Part shown: one piece after another, positions 18,971 through 27,978 of the stretch
Numbering within the stretch: position 1 is the first letter of the stretch
Layout: every line of letters begins with the position of its first letter
NCBI GenBank assembly: GCA_038247245.1
Contig: JBBRVE010000004.1
Coordinates: forward strand, 1 to 64,000
DNA: 64,000 nucleotides
Direction: 5' to 3'
From: JAPWJZ01 sp038247245
Lineage (GTDB): Bacteria; Pseudomonadota; Alphaproteobacteria; Micavibrionales; UBA2020
Notes under the pieces: model-generated
Seen by the model: the letters and a program-made list of their open reading frames with translations, nothing else
The model's database searches: none
Told to the model about the DNA's origin: nothing
Program-made: the position numbers and the translations under genes

Positions 18971-19978
18971 ATGACGATGGCACATAAGACAGATGTGGTG
19001 ATTATTGGCGCGGGGCCTGTGGGGCTGTTCGCGATCTTTGAATGCGGCATGCTGAAAATGAAATGTCATGTCATCGACAGCCTTGAACATGTGGGTGGGC
19101 AATGCACCGCGCTTTATCCCGAAAAACCGATTTTCGACATCCCTGCCCTGCCGAGCGTGCAGGCGGGTGAATTGATCGCGCGGCTGGAGGAACAGGCCGA
19201 GCCGTTCCAGCCCGTTTACCACCTGAACCAGATGGCGAAGGATGTGACGCAGACGGCGACAGGCTTCACCGTTGTCACGACGCTTGGCACCACCATCGAA
19301 TGCCGCGCCATCATCATCGCGGCAGGTGCCGGCGCGTTCGGCCCCAACCGCCCGCCGATGCAGGGGCTGGAAGCGTACGAAGGCAAATCCGTGTTTTACA
19401 TGGTCAAAAGCCGCAAGGATTTCGCGGGCAAGAAACTGGTGATCGCGGGCGGCGGCGACAGCGCGGTTGACTGGGCGATTTCATTGTCCGAACTGGCGGA
19501 GAAAATTTACTTCGTCCACCGCCGCGACAAATTCCGCGCTGCGCCCGAATCCGTTGACCGTTTGCAAAAAATCGCGGCGTCCGGAAAAATCGAGATGGTC
19601 ATCCCGTACCAGCTGCATGCGCTGCAGGGCGATGGCACCAAGCTGACGGGCGTGATTGTTGCCGACCTTGATGGCAAGGAAAAGACGCTGGATGCCGATG
19701 TGCTGCTGCCGTTTTTCGGCATCACGCCGCAGCTGGGGCATATCGCGGAATGGGGCGTGAAGATCGACCTGCACCATATCCCTGTTGAACAATCGACCTG
19801 CGAAACCAGCATCCCCGGCATTTTCGCGGCGGGCGATATCGCGACATATCCGCGTAAATTAAAGCTGATCCTGACCGGTTTTGCCGAAGTGGCACAGGCC
19901 GCACACGCCATCCACCCCCTTGTTTTCCCGGGTGAGGCGCTCCATTTTGTGTACTCGACAACGAAAGGCGTTCCCTGA
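18971..19978 (+). CDS. Ferredoxin--NADP reductase (thioredoxin reductase-like type)
   Basis: 335 residues. The FAD dinucleotide motif IIGAGPVGLF is at 11-20, GGQCTALYPEK follows, and the NADPH motif is VIAGGGDSAVDWA. The CxxC redox site of thioredoxin reductase is replaced by GGDSAVDWA, which marks the FNR group (EC 1.18.1.2). The C-terminal AAGDIATYPRKLKLILTGFAE is the second FAD segment. The enzyme passes electrons between NADPH and ferredoxin or flavodoxin, which fits the Fe-S carrier gene one base downstream. The two genes are surely one operon. Confidence 0.92.
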   Translation: MTMAHKTDVVIIGAGPVGLFAIFECGMLKMKCHVIDSLEHVGGQCTALYPEKPIFDIPALPSVQAGELIARLEEQAEPFQPVYHLNQMAKDVTQTATGFTVVTTLGTTIECRAIIIAAGAGAFGPNRPPMQGLEAYEGKSVFYMVKSRKDFAGKKLVIAGGGDSAVDWAISLSELAEKIYFVHRRDKFRAAPESVDRLQKIAASGKIEMVIPYQLHALQGDGTKLTGVIVADLDGKEKTLDADVLLPFFGITPQLGHIAEWGVKIDLHHIPVEQSTCETSIPGIFAAGDIATYPRKLKLILTGFAEVAQAAHAIHPLVFPGEALHFVYSTTKGVP

Positions 19979-19979
19979 C

Positions 19980-20546
19980 ATGTTTATCCAGACCGAACAA
20001 ACCCCCAATCCCGCGAGCCTGAAATTCCTGCCCGGCTGCGAAGTCATGATCAGCGGCACGGCGGAATTCACCGACGCCGACAAGGCCGAAGTATCGCCGC
20101 TCGCCACGCAGCTGTTCAAGGTGAACGGCGTGGCGGGCGTGTTCCTCGGCAATGATTTCGTGACCGTGACCAAGACCGAAGACGCCAGCTGGCCCGCGCT
20201 GAAGCCGCTGATTTTGGGCGTCATCATGGAGCATTTCACGACCGGCCGCCCCGTGATGAACGACGAACATCTGCACGACACAACCGGCCATACGTCGTCG
20301 GCTTCCGGCGAAGACACCGAGATCGTGAAGCAGATCAAGGAACTGCTGGATACCCGCATCCGCCCCGTGGTGGCGCAGGATGGCGGCGATATCGTGTTCC
20401 ATTCGTTTGACGACGGCGTGGTGTTCCTGTCCATGCGCGGCGCCTGCGCGGGCTGCCCGTCATCGACCGCAACGCTGAAATCCGGCATCGAAAACCTGCT
20501 GAAACATTTCATCCCGGAAGTGAACGAAGTGCGCGCGGTCAATTAA
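19980..20546 (+). CDS. NfuA-type iron-sulfur cluster carrier
   Basis: 188 residues. The N-terminal Nfu domain starts MFIQTEQTPNPASLKFLPG, and the C-terminal NifU-like domain carries GACAGCPSSTATLKSGIE with C156 and C159, the cluster-binding CxxC of two protomers. It delivers 4Fe-4S clusters to apo-proteins in the cytoplasm, like mitochondrial NFU1. The ATG at 19980 is one base after the FNR stop. A linker rich in His, Asp, Ser and Thr (about 92-112) joins the domains. A long bidirectional terminator follows. Confidence 0.94.
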   Translation: MFIQTEQTPNPASLKFLPGCEVMISGTAEFTDADKAEVSPLATQLFKVNGVAGVFLGNDFVTVTKTEDASWPALKPLILGVIMEHFTTGRPVMNDEHLHDTTGHTSSASGEDTEIVKQIKELLDTRIRPVVAQDGGDIVFHSFDDGVVFLSMRGACAGCPSSTATLKSGIENLLKHFIPEVNEVRAVN

Positions 20547-20553
20547 GCGCATT

Positions 20554-20599
20554 CGCCAACAAAAAAGCCCCGGTTTTCACCGGGGCTTTTTTGTTGGCG
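20554..20599. terminator. Bidirectional terminator, 20-bp perfect inverted repeat
   Basis: Positions 20554-20573 pair without mismatch with 20580-20599 around a six-base loop. The core GCCCCGG/CCGGGGC is flanked by A6 and T6 tracts, so it ends both the plus-strand nfu transcript and the minus-strand gcrA transcript. Confidence 0.93.
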
Positions 20600-20612
20600 A
20601 AGCCGTATCGGC

Positions 20613-21236
20613 TTATGCCGTCACTTCCTCATCGTCCTCTTCGACGACATCCTCGACTTCTTCTTCCTCTTCAACTTCCGCAACCACGGCCTCCTTTACG
20701 GGGGCTTTGCGGGAGCGGTCGTTCGCGGCCATCGGGCTGCGGCTGCGGCTGGAGGTCTGGTATGCCATCGCGGCATGGTCGGGGCAGTAGGGCGTGCCGG
20801 GGCGGATGCCGCGGCCGCAGAATGTGAAATCGTCTTCCTTGGGGTCGCCGATCGGCCATTTGCACATACGCTCGGTCAGGTCGATCAGGGGGATGCCGCC
20901 ATTCAGGGGCAGCACTTCCTTCTCGATCTTCTTCAGCTCCTCCACCTCTTTCGCCATGATGGGGTTCATCTTGGCGGACGGTGCTGGTGCGGAAGATTTG
21001 CTGCTGCGTGTTTCCTTGACCGCTTCCTTTTTCGGCGCGGCCTCTTTTTCTTTTTTCGGCGCGGCAGTGGGTTTTTTGATCGGCGACGGGCGGCCGGACA
21101 GGCCCATGCGGTGCGCCTTGCCGATGACGGCATTGCGCGTCACGCCCTTGGCGAGCATCTTCGCGATTTCCGCGGCGCTCTTGCCTTCTTTCCACATCTT
21201 CTTGAGAAGCGCGATGCGCTCGTCTGTCCAGCTCAT
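20613..21236 (-). CDS. gcrA: GcrA cell cycle regulator
   Basis: 207 residues. The N-terminus MSWTDERIALLKKMWKEGKS and the following AAEIAKMLAKGVTRNAVIGKAHRMGLSGR stretch are the GcrA helix-turn-helix. The middle is Lys/Ala-rich linker. The C-terminal zinc-like domain (LTERMCKWPIGDPKEDDFTF, CGRGIRPGTPYCPDH) is the sigma70-contacting part. GcrA activates promoters bearing CcrM-methylated GANTC sites. An acidic tail with long Glu runs (EVEEEEEVEDVVEEDDEE) ends the protein. Several GANTC clusters and two CtrA-type sites in this window are plausible parts of the same circuit. Confidence 0.95.
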   Translation of the reverse strand: MSWTDERIALLKKMWKEGKSAAEIAKMLAKGVTRNAVIGKAHRMGLSGRPSPIKKPTAAPKKEKEAAPKKEAVKETRSSKSSAPAPSAKMNPIMAKEVEELKKIEKEVLPLNGGIPLIDLTERMCKWPIGDPKEDDFTFCGRGIRPGTPYCPDHAAMAYQTSSRSRSPMAANDRSRKAPVKEAVVAEVEEEEEVEDVVEEDDEEVTA

Positions 21237-21339
21237 GAAATATCCTGATTACATAATAAACTAGGTTCGCTACCGGACATGAATATAGCACCGATTCGCG
21301 CGAAAAGAAGCCGCTTAAATCACGCCAAAAACGGGTTTT

Positions 21340-22011
21340 TTACAAGGATTGGCGGTGTTTGGTGAAGCTGGCGGTGCGTCCGGCCACCACGGGGGATTTC
21401 ACCGTGCCGACCTCGCTGATCGCCTGCTCGAACGCCGCGCGTTCCCGCTCGATCGCAATCGCCGCCTGTTCCGCTTCATGCTTCAGGCGGGCGGCGCGGT
21501 GGTCGATGGCCTGCGCCACATCCGTCCAGCCGCGCCGTTCGATGAAGGTGCGCATCGTGTCGCCGTATTTATCGGCAGCATCGGTATCCGCACCCTTGCC
21601 GATCAGCGCCAGCGCGATCGGTTTTAAATCGTAGTCGATGGCATCCTGCAGCGGCGTTTTGCCGGGGCGGTCGCGCGTGTTGGTTTCTGCGCCTTTTTCC
21701 AGCAAATACTGCGCAACCGGCTGTTTCAGGTGCCAGATGGATTCGTGCAAGGCGGTGCGCCCGGTGTAATTCTGCGTGTCAATTTTTGCGCCCGCTTCGA
21801 CCAGCAGTTTGACGATGTCGAGGTTGCCAAGCGCCGCCGCGCGCGTCAGCGCATGGCCGTGGGAATCCCCTGCGCCCGCATCGGGGCTTGCACCCCGGTT
21901 CAGTGCCGTTTGCACGCCCGCAACATCTCCGCGTTCGACCGCGAGCAGCAGCGTTTCGTTGCGGTTCGTCTGACCGGTCAGGAAATTGAAGATGTCTTTG
22001 AGTTTAATCAT
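21340..22011 (-). CDS. Ankyrin-repeat protein
   Basis: 223 residues. Four to five repeats cover residues 20-150: VERGDVAGVQTALNRGASPD, LGNLDIVKLLVEAGAKIDTQ, LLEKGAETNTRDRPGKTPLQ. A charged helix (RLKHEAEQAAIAIERERAAF) follows. The last 20 residues contain SPVVAGRTASFTKH, which resembles the tails of the two ankyrin proteins at 51.1-52.7 kb. There is no signal peptide. It is monocistronic between gcrA and the rsh-era operon. Binding partner unknown. Confidence 0.85.
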   Translation of the reverse strand: MIKLKDIFNFLTGQTNRNETLLLAVERGDVAGVQTALNRGASPDAGAGDSHGHALTRAAALGNLDIVKLLVEAGAKIDTQNYTGRTALHESIWHLKQPVAQYLLEKGAETNTRDRPGKTPLQDAIDYDLKPIALALIGKGADTDAADKYGDTMRTFIERRGWTDVAQAIDHRAARLKHEAEQAAIAIERERAAFEQAISEVGTVKSPVVAGRTASFTKHRQSL

Positions 22012-22080
22012 ATAAGTGTTTTATATGATTACCATAATCAAGTCAAGATTTTCGGAATGGCTTAGAAAAATCCTGACATA

Positions 22081-22986
22081 TCAGGAGTTAAAGTCGAGGC
22101 CCCAGTCGCGGTAGCGTTCAGGGTCGTCCGTCCATTTTTCGCGCACCTTCACGAACAGCGACAAATGCACGCGGCGGTCGAGGATTTCTTCCAGTTCCTT
22201 GCGCGCCGCCGCCCCCAGCGCCTTGATGCGCGTGCCGCCCTTGCCGAGGAAGATCGCCTTTTGCGTGTCGCGCATGACGTAAATGGTCTGGGAGATTTTC
22301 AGCGACCCGTCCTTGAATTCTTCCCACTTGTCGCTTTCGACCGTCGCGGAATAGGGCAGTTCGTCGCCCAGCTGCAGGAAAATTTTCTCGCGCGTGATTT
22401 CGGCGGCCAGCAGGCGCATCGGCATATCGGATATCTGGTCCTCCGAAAACATCCACGGCCCTTCGGGCAGGCGGCTGGAAAATTCCTCCAGCAGTTTATC
22501 AACGCCGTCGCCCTTCAGCGCGGAGATCATGAAGATATCGGTGAAGACGCCGGTTTCATTGATTTCGGTCGCCAGTGCCAGCAGCCGTTCTTTTTTCAGC
22601 AGGTCGATTTTATTCAGCACGGCGACGGCCTTGCGTTTCGTATCCTGCAGTTTCTGGATGATCGCCTTGGTTTCGGGATTGATATGGCCGTGGCCGACAT
22701 CCATCAGCACCGCCACGATTTCCGCATCCTTCGCGCCTGCCCAAGCGGCCGCCACCATCGCCTTTTCAAGGCGGCGTTGCGGCGCGAAAATGCCGGGGGT
22801 ATCGACAAAGATCAGCTGCGTTTCTTCGCGGTTAACGATGCCCATGACCCTTGTGCGTGTCGTCTGCACCTTGGGGCTGACGATGGAAACCTTTGCGCCC
22901 ACCAGCTGGTTTACAAGCGTCGATTTACCGGCATTGGGCGCACCGATCACGCCCACATAGCCGCAGCGCCGCGTTTTTTCAGTCAT
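22081..22986 (-). CDS. era: GTPase Era
   Basis: 301 residues. The G1 loop GAPNAGKST is at 15-23, DTPG (G3) and NKID (G4) follow, and a KH domain occupies the C-terminal 90 residues (YSATVESDKWEE, IFLGKGGTRIKALGAAARKELE). Era binds the 3' end of 16S rRNA during 30S maturation. The start overlaps the rnc stop in an ATGA junction. It is the last gene of the rsh-acpS-lepB-rnc-era operon. Confidence 0.96.
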   Translation of the reverse strand: MTEKTRRCGYVGVIGAPNAGKSTLVNQLVGAKVSIVSPKVQTTRTRVMGIVNREETQLIFVDTPGIFAPQRRLEKAMVAAAWAGAKDAEIVAVLMDVGHGHINPETKAIIQKLQDTKRKAVAVLNKIDLLKKERLLALATEINETGVFTDIFMISALKGDGVDKLLEEFSSRLPEGPWMFSEDQISDMPMRLLAAEITREKIFLQLGDELPYSATVESDKWEEFKDGSLKISQTIYVMRDTQKAIFLGKGGTRIKALGAAARKELEEILDRRVHLSLFVKVREKWTDDPERYRDWGLDFNS

Positions 22987-23693
22987 GAATTTGTTCCTGC
23001 ATCAATACGCGCCAGCATTTTCGCCGCCGCTGCTTTTTCCGCGCCGCGCTTGGAGGTAGAGGTGCCGGCCAGGGATTCAAGCCCCTGCACGCGTACCTCT
23101 ACATCGAATTGCGGCTTGTGGTCTTCGCCCCCGCGGGCAATCACGACATATTCGGGCAGGGGCAATCCGCGCTGCTGCGCCCATTCCTGCAATCTTGTCT
23201 TGGCATCTTCGGGGGGCACGTTATAGGTCGCCAGCATTTTTTCCCAGCGGGAACGCACGAAACGGCACGCCACATCGTATCCGCCATCCAGATATATCGC
23301 ACCGATCAGCGCCTCAACCGCGTCCGACATGATCGCGTCTTTTTTGCCGCCGCCGGCCTTGATCTCGCCGACAGACAGGCGGACGTATTTGCTGAGGTTT
23401 AAACCCTCTGCCACTTCCGCCAACGCCGCCTGCTGCACGACGGCGGTCAGGCGTTTTGCCAAATCGCCCTCGCGTTCATTCGGGAAGGTCATGTAAAGCA
23501 GTTCGGCAATCGCCAGGCCCAGCACGCGGTCGCCCAAAAATTCAAGGCGTTCGTTGTTGTGCTGGCTTTTCGGCAGGCTGGAATGCGTCAACGCCATGTC
23601 CAGCAAAGTGCTGTGCGTGAATTTATACCCGATTTCCGCCTCCAGGGCGGATTGGCTGTCAGAGAGAACCGACACTTTTGAAGATCCGGCCAT
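22983..23693 (-). CDS. rnc: Ribonuclease III
   Basis: 236 residues from ATG 23693. The catalytic domain has HNNERLEFLGDRVLGLAIAE, the RNase III signature, and DAVEALIGAIYLDGG with the second acidic cluster. The C-terminal dsRNA-binding domain ends SKRGAEKAAAAKMLARI. It processes rRNA precursors and structured mRNAs. The chosen start overlaps the lepB 3' end by 35 bases; a later GTG in the same frame would shorten the overlap. Its stop overlaps era. Confidence 0.95.
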   Translation of the reverse strand: MAGSSKVSVLSDSQSALEAEIGYKFTHSTLLDMALTHSSLPKSQHNNERLEFLGDRVLGLAIAELLYMTFPNEREGDLAKRLTAVVQQAALAEVAEGLNLSKYVRLSVGEIKAGGGKKDAIMSDAVEALIGAIYLDGGYDVACRFVRSRWEKMLATYNVPPEDAKTRLQEWAQQRGLPLPEYVVIARGGEDHKPQFDVEVRVQGLESLAGTSTSKRGAEKAAAAKMLARIDAGTNS

Positions 23694-24528
23694 AACGGAT
23701 GGCCTTGACGTATTCAACAGCCTTGCAGCCCGTGCCCTGTATCGCGGCAAACACGCCGGAATAGACGCATTTGTCGCCGATGCCTTCGGTCGAGAAGAAA
23801 ATCATCGCGGCAGGGCCGATCAGATTGCGGGCGGGCACGGGGCCCAGTTCGTTTTCAACGCGGCTGTCGAGCGACTGGTCGCGGTTGTCGCCCATCATGA
23901 AGTAATGTTTTTCCGGCACAACGAATTCGGGCGTGTTGTCGAGCGATTCATGGTCGGAAATTTCATAGATGTAATGCTTCACGCCATTCGGCAGCGTTTC
24001 GATATAGCGCGTGAACTGGAACGGGCGGCCTTCGGTATCATAGGTTTCCGTGCCCTCGTTCTGGCGCGGCACCATCGTGCCGTTGATGTACAGGCGGCCT
24101 TCGGTCACCTGGATTTTATCGCCCGGCAGGCCGATGATGCGCTTGATGTAATCGACGCCTTCGCGTTTAGGCTGGCGGAACACGATCACATCGCCGCGAT
24201 CGGGGATACCTTCCATGATGCGGCCCTGCATCGGGATGGCATCCAGCGGGAATGAATACTGGCTGTATCCATACGTCCATTTTTTCACGAACAGGTAATC
24301 GCCGACCAGCAGCGACGGGAACATCGAGCCGGACGGAATGTTGAACGGCTCGAACAGGAAGGAACGGATGATAAGGGCAATGGCGGCCGCGAATGCCATG
24401 GCCTTCAGCAATTCAACCGCGTCGTCCTTTTCCTTGACCTTTTTTTCCGGCGCGACCGCTACATCCGCTGCGGTCATCTCTGCCGTTTTGTCCTGTTCCA
24501 TTTTATTGTCGTCCTGATTGGTGTTCAT
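23659..24528 (-). CDS. lepB: Signal peptidase I
   Basis: 289 residues. One N-terminal transmembrane helix (about 41-58) follows a charged cytoplasmic tail. The catalytic serine is S68 in PSGSMFPSLLVGDY and the general base is K129 in DYIKRIIGLPGD. The later GDNRDQSLDSR motif completes the family set. It cleaves signal peptides at the periplasmic face of the inner membrane. Its ATG overlaps the acpS stop (ATGA). Confidence 0.95.
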   Translation of the reverse strand: MNTNQDDNKMEQDKTAEMTAADVAVAPEKKVKEKDDAVELLKAMAFAAAIALIIRSFLFEPFNIPSGSMFPSLLVGDYLFVKKWTYGYSQYSFPLDAIPMQGRIMEGIPDRGDVIVFRQPKREGVDYIKRIIGLPGDKIQVTEGRLYINGTMVPRQNEGTETYDTEGRPFQFTRYIETLPNGVKHYIYEISDHESLDNTPEFVVPEKHYFMMGDNRDQSLDSRVENELGPVPARNLIGPAAMIFFSTEGIGDKCVYSGVFAAIQGTGCKAVEYVKAIRYGRIFKSVGSL

Positions 24529-24935
24529 GCTGCGCCACCGGCGGAGATGACGACGAAGGCAAGCGCCATGCCGCCGTCATCGCTTAAGGATACGTCGATG
24601 CGGGGCGTCATGCCCGCGGGTGTCAATTCGCTCAAGCGTTGCTTCGCGCCGCCCGCCAATGCCAGCGAAGGACGTCCCGCATCGTCATTCACGACGGCGA
24701 TGTCTTTGAGGTAAATCTGTTCGCGGATGCCAAGGCCCAAGGCTTTTGCGCAGGCTTCTTTCGCCGCCCAGCGCTTTGCATAGCCGGAGGCGCGGGATTT
24801 CTCATCCGTGTTTTTCTCCACACGCGCCTGTTCTTCCGGCGCGAAGCAGCGTGCGATAAAACGGTCGCCATGATCTCCCAGCACGCGGGCGATGCGATCG
24901 ATGCTGGCGATGTCGGTGCCGATGCCAATAATCAT
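24525..24935 (-). CDS. acpS: Holo-[acyl-carrier-protein] synthase
   Basis: 136 residues from ATG 24935, one base after the rsh stop. MIIGIGTDIASIDRI carries the metal-binding Asp, and RWAAKEACAKALGLG the catalytic Glu/Lys segment. It transfers 4'-phosphopantetheine from CoA to acyl carrier protein. The product is about ten residues longer than typical AcpS, mostly at the C-terminus. pdxJ, often the gene before acpS, is replaced here by rsh. Confidence 0.94.
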   Translation of the reverse strand: MIIGIGTDIASIDRIARVLGDHGDRFIARCFAPEEQARVEKNTDEKSRASGYAKRWAAKEACAKALGLGIREQIYLKDIAVVNDDAGRPSLALAGGAKQRLSELTPAGMTPRIDVSLSDDGGMALAFVVISAGGAA

Positions 24936-24936
24936 A

Positions 24937-27111
24937 TCAGCGGCTCCGCGCACGGTTGACGGTGGTGATTTCGGGCGTGCCGCGCAATGCCGCGATGATA
25001 TCGGATAAATGGCGCGTATCGCGCACCCAGACGTCGATGATCATGTCCCAGAAATCCATGGAGCGGTTGGTGATTTTCAGGTTCGTGATATTGCCGCCGT
25101 TCTTGCCGATGACGGTCGAGAGCGTACCGAGCGCGCCCGGTTCATTGGCTATTGTGATAAGCAAACGGCCGACATGCGATTCCGGCGTGTCTTCGCCGTC
25201 TTCCCATGACACATCCAGCCAGCGTTCCGGTGTATCGGCGAATGATTCCAGCGTGTCGCAATCGATCGTGTGGATCGTCACGCCCTTGCCGGTCGTGACG
25301 ATGCCGACAATACGGTCGCCCGGCAGCGGGTGGCAGCAGCGCGCGAAATGCAGCGCCATGCCGGGGATGAGGCCCTTGATGGGCATCGGCGGTGCCTTGC
25401 CCTTCTGGTGGGTTTTCTTTTCCGGCACGACGTAATTCTGCAGCTGTAGCGGCGGCGGCCCAAGGTTGCTGGGCTTTTGCGCCGGATGCAGCGCATAGAA
25501 CACTTCGCGCGCGGCGACGTTGCCGGAACCGACGCCCGTCAGCAGGTCTTCGATATTTTCGGTCTTGAACTGACGGTAAATCTCGCCGCTGAAATCGCGT
25601 TCGTTAAATTCGTGACCTTCCTGCTTCAGAACCTTTTCCAGCATCTTCTTGCCGAGGTCCATATATTCGTCGCGCTGCTGCAGGCGCATGAAACGGCGGA
25701 TGCGCGATTTGGCTTTGCCGGTGACGACGAAGCGTTCCCAGTTGGGGCTGGGCGTCTGGCTTTTCGATGTCGTAATCTCGATCTGGTCGCCGTTGCCGAG
25801 CGCGGTGTTCAGCGGCACGATGCGCCCGTTGACTTTCGCGCCCACCGTCTTGTCGCCAAGGTCGGAGTGGACCGCGTAGGCAAAGTCGACAGGCGTTGCG
25901 CCGCGCGGCAGCGCGATCAAGTCGCCGTTCGGCGTGAAGCAAAACACCTGATCCTGGTACAATTCCAGTTTTGTATTTTCGAGGAATTCTTCGGGCTTTT
26001 GCGCGTGCTCGACGATATCCATCAATTCGCGCAGCCAGCGGAACTGGCGGCCATCCTTGTTCTTGCCGCCGTCGCCCTGTTTGTACGACCAGTGAGCGGC
26101 AACGCCAAGCTCGGCTTCCTCGTGCATGTCGGGGGTGCGTATCTGCACCTCGATACGGTGGTTTTCGGGGCCGATGACGGTCGTGTGCAAGGATCTGTAA
26201 CCGTTCGGTTTCGCCAGCGAAATGTAATCCTTGAACCGGCCCGGCACGGTCGGGTAGAGGCCATGAATGATGCCCAGCGCGTGATAGCATTCCGACACGT
26301 TGGCCACCTGGATGCGGAACGCCATGATGTCGGACAGCTGCTCGAAGCTGATGTTCTTGCGCTGCATTTTCTTCCAGATGGAATAGGGCGTCTTTTCGCG
26401 GCCGTAAACATCGGCCTCCAGCCCTGCTTCCTTCAGCCGTTTCAGCAGTTCTTCGATGATGCGGCCGACCACGGCCTCGCCACCCTCGGCGCGCAGGAAG
26501 TTGAGGCGCGTCTTGATACTGTCGCGCGCTTCGCCGTTGATCTCGGCAAAGCTTAAGTCTTCCAGCTCTTCCTTGATCTTGTGGATGCCGATGCGCTCCG
26601 CCAGCGGCGCGTAAATCTCGATTGTTTCGACGGCGATTCGTTTGCGCTTTTCGGGCTTCGGGATATGGAACAGCGTGCGCATGTTGTGCAGGCGGTCGGA
26701 TAGCTTCACCAGCAGCACGCGGATGTCTTCGGACATCGCCAGCACCAGCTTGCGGAAGTTTTCCGCCTGCTTTTCCTGCGCCGACTGAAATTCGATTTTG
26801 GATAGTTTCGTCACGCCATCGACAAGCTTGGCGATTTCCTCGCCGAACAATTTATGGATTTCCTCGATAGTCGCTTCGGTATCTTCGACCGTGTCATGCA
26901 GCAGCGCGGTGCAGACGGACGCCGTATCCATTTTCATTTCGGTCAGGATGCCCGCGACTTCAAGCGGGTGTGAGAAATACAGGTCGCCCGACGCGCGCGT
27001 CTGCGAGCCATGCATTTTCATGGCATAAATATACGCCCGGTTGACGATGTCTTCGTCCATGCCGGGATCGTAAGCCTTGACCAGTTCGATGAGTTCGTAT
27101 TGCCGTATCAA
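24937..27111 (-). CDS. Bifunctional (p)ppGpp synthetase/hydrolase
   Basis: 724 residues, a full-length Rel/Spo homologue. Domain order: an HD hydrolase with intact HDTVED at 72-77; a synthetase domain with RFKDYISLAKPNGYRSLHT; TGS (FCFTPNGDLIALPRGATPVDFA); a zinc-finger/RIS region with HFARCCHPLPGD; and a C-terminal ACT domain. Both catalytic halves appear intact, as expected where one Rsh serves the cell. The start is TTG 27111 after AAGGG. It heads the acpS-lepB-rnc-era operon, so stringent-response and lipid/rRNA maturation genes are co-transcribed. A terminator separates it from rpoZ. Confidence 0.94.
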   Translation of the reverse strand: MIRQYELIELVKAYDPGMDEDIVNRAYIYAMKMHGSQTRASGDLYFSHPLEVAGILTEMKMDTASVCTALLHDTVEDTEATIEEIHKLFGEEIAKLVDGVTKLSKIEFQSAQEKQAENFRKLVLAMSEDIRVLLVKLSDRLHNMRTLFHIPKPEKRKRIAVETIEIYAPLAERIGIHKIKEELEDLSFAEINGEARDSIKTRLNFLRAEGGEAVVGRIIEELLKRLKEAGLEADVYGREKTPYSIWKKMQRKNISFEQLSDIMAFRIQVANVSECYHALGIIHGLYPTVPGRFKDYISLAKPNGYRSLHTTVIGPENHRIEVQIRTPDMHEEAELGVAAHWSYKQGDGGKNKDGRQFRWLRELMDIVEHAQKPEEFLENTKLELYQDQVFCFTPNGDLIALPRGATPVDFAYAVHSDLGDKTVGAKVNGRIVPLNTALGNGDQIEITTSKSQTPSPNWERFVVTGKAKSRIRRFMRLQQRDEYMDLGKKMLEKVLKQEGHEFNERDFSGEIYRQFKTENIEDLLTGVGSGNVAAREVFYALHPAQKPSNLGPPPLQLQNYVVPEKKTHQKGKAPPMPIKGLIPGMALHFARCCHPLPGDRIVGIVTTGKGVTIHTIDCDTLESFADTPERWLDVSWEDGEDTPESHVGRLLITIANEPGALGTLSTVIGKNGGNITNLKITNRSMDFWDMIIDVWVRDTRHLSDIIAALRGTPEITTVNRARSR

Positions 27112-27135
27112 ATCAACACCCTTTTTTCAGGCAGC

Positions 27136-27173
27136 AAAAAGCCGCCTAAGGGTTTAATTATAGGCGGCTTTTT
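27136..27173. terminator. Terminator between rpoZ and rsh
   Basis: A 13-bp perfect stem, AAAAAGCCGCCTA with TAGGCGGCTTTTT, around a 12-base loop. On the minus strand it follows rpoZ by 24 bases and ends in T5, so rpoZ is probably largely uncoupled from rsh or attenuates it. Confidence 0.85.
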
Positions 27174-27196
27174 AAATTTTAACAGGGGTTTGGCGA

Positions 27197-27676
27197 TCAG
27201 TTGTTATCGTCCTCGCCACCCAGGTCGCCCGCATCGAATTCGCCAGCCGGAATCTCGAGGTCGTCGCCTTCGCCTTCGACGTCGGCATCTGCGTCAGCGT
27301 CTGCTGCTTCTTCTTCCTTCGGCTCTTCGCCGGTGTCTTCGTGCAGGCCGGCGGTTTCAACTTCGCCTTCGGCAGCCTGGTTCGCAACCTGCGCCCATTC
27401 CGCTTCGCCTTCCATCACGTCGATGATGTCTTCGCCTTCTTCCTCGACCTCGATCACCTTCTGGTGGTTCTTGATCAGGCTTTCGCGCAGCGCGTCGAGC
27501 GACATATCCGTGTCGGCGATTTCGCGGAGGGAGATAACGGGGTTTTTGTCGTTGTCGCGGTCGACCAGCAGGGCGGCACCGGCATTAATCTCGCGGGCGC
27601 GCTGGGAAGAGACAAGCACCAGCTCGAATCTGTTGGGAACTTTCAGGATGCAGTCTTCGACTGTGACGCGTGCCAT
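27197..27676 (-). CDS. rpoZ: RNA polymerase omega subunit
   Basis: 159 residues. The N-terminal 65 are standard omega: MARVTVEDCILKVPNRFELV and SSQRAREINAGAA. The rest is an unusually long acidic extension (DADADADVEGEGDD, DAGDLGGEDDNN), so the protein is about twice the size of enteric omega. Long acidic tails occur in other alphaproteobacterial omegas. Omega stabilises the beta-prime subunit and helps form the ppGpp-binding site, so the neighbouring rsh makes functional sense. Confidence 0.92.
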   Translation of the reverse strand: MARVTVEDCILKVPNRFELVLVSSQRAREINAGAALLVDRDNDKNPVISLREIADTDMSLDALRESLIKNHQKVIEVEEEGEDIIDVMEGEAEWAQVANQAAEGEVETAGLHEDTGEEPKEEEAADADADADVEGEGDDLEIPAGEFDAGDLGGEDDNN

Positions 27677-27714
27677 GGTGCTTTACCTTTAAATAACTTC
27701 TAAAACAGGGGTTT

Positions 27715-27744
27715 GTTATAACAACCTTACCTGTCCCTTTGCAA
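27715..27744 (-). promoter_or_regulatory. rpoZ promoter candidate
   Basis: On the minus strand TTGCAA (27739-27744) and TATAAC (27715-27720) are separated by 18 bases. The -10 matches five of six consensus positions. It lies about 40 bases upstream of the rpoZ ATG. Confidence 0.55.
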
Positions 27745-27811
27745 CTGGAATCACGCCTGTTTACTTGACTACCGGCGTATTCAACCTATGTTTCATTTTT
27801 AATAAAACAGC

Positions 27812-27948
27812 TTGACATTGTCAACCAGTTTAGGCTATAAAACCCTCGACCGCGCCTCCCGCCACCCTTCATCGGTGGCGCATTCCAGTGCGCCGGTTAC
27901 GGGGCAGTTAGTACTATTATTGACAACGGCAAATTTCGGGTCTAAAAA
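27812..27948 (+). promoter_or_regulatory. Tandem promoters and structured leader before the NYN gene
   Basis: The roughly 300 bases between rpoZ and the NYN gene hold no protein gene. TTGACA (27812-27817), an 18-base spacer and TATAAA (27836-27841) form a strong sigma70-type promoter. A second weaker one is TTGACA (27920-27925), 17 bases, TAAAAA (27943-27948). RNA from the first would contain two competing hairpins: CGCCACC/GGTGGCG (27860-27880) and GGCGCA/TGCGCC (27877-27894), which share bases 27877-27880. Confidence 0.5.
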
Positions 27949-27978
27949 GCCCGTCCATATGACTTGGGGAGCAATGAC

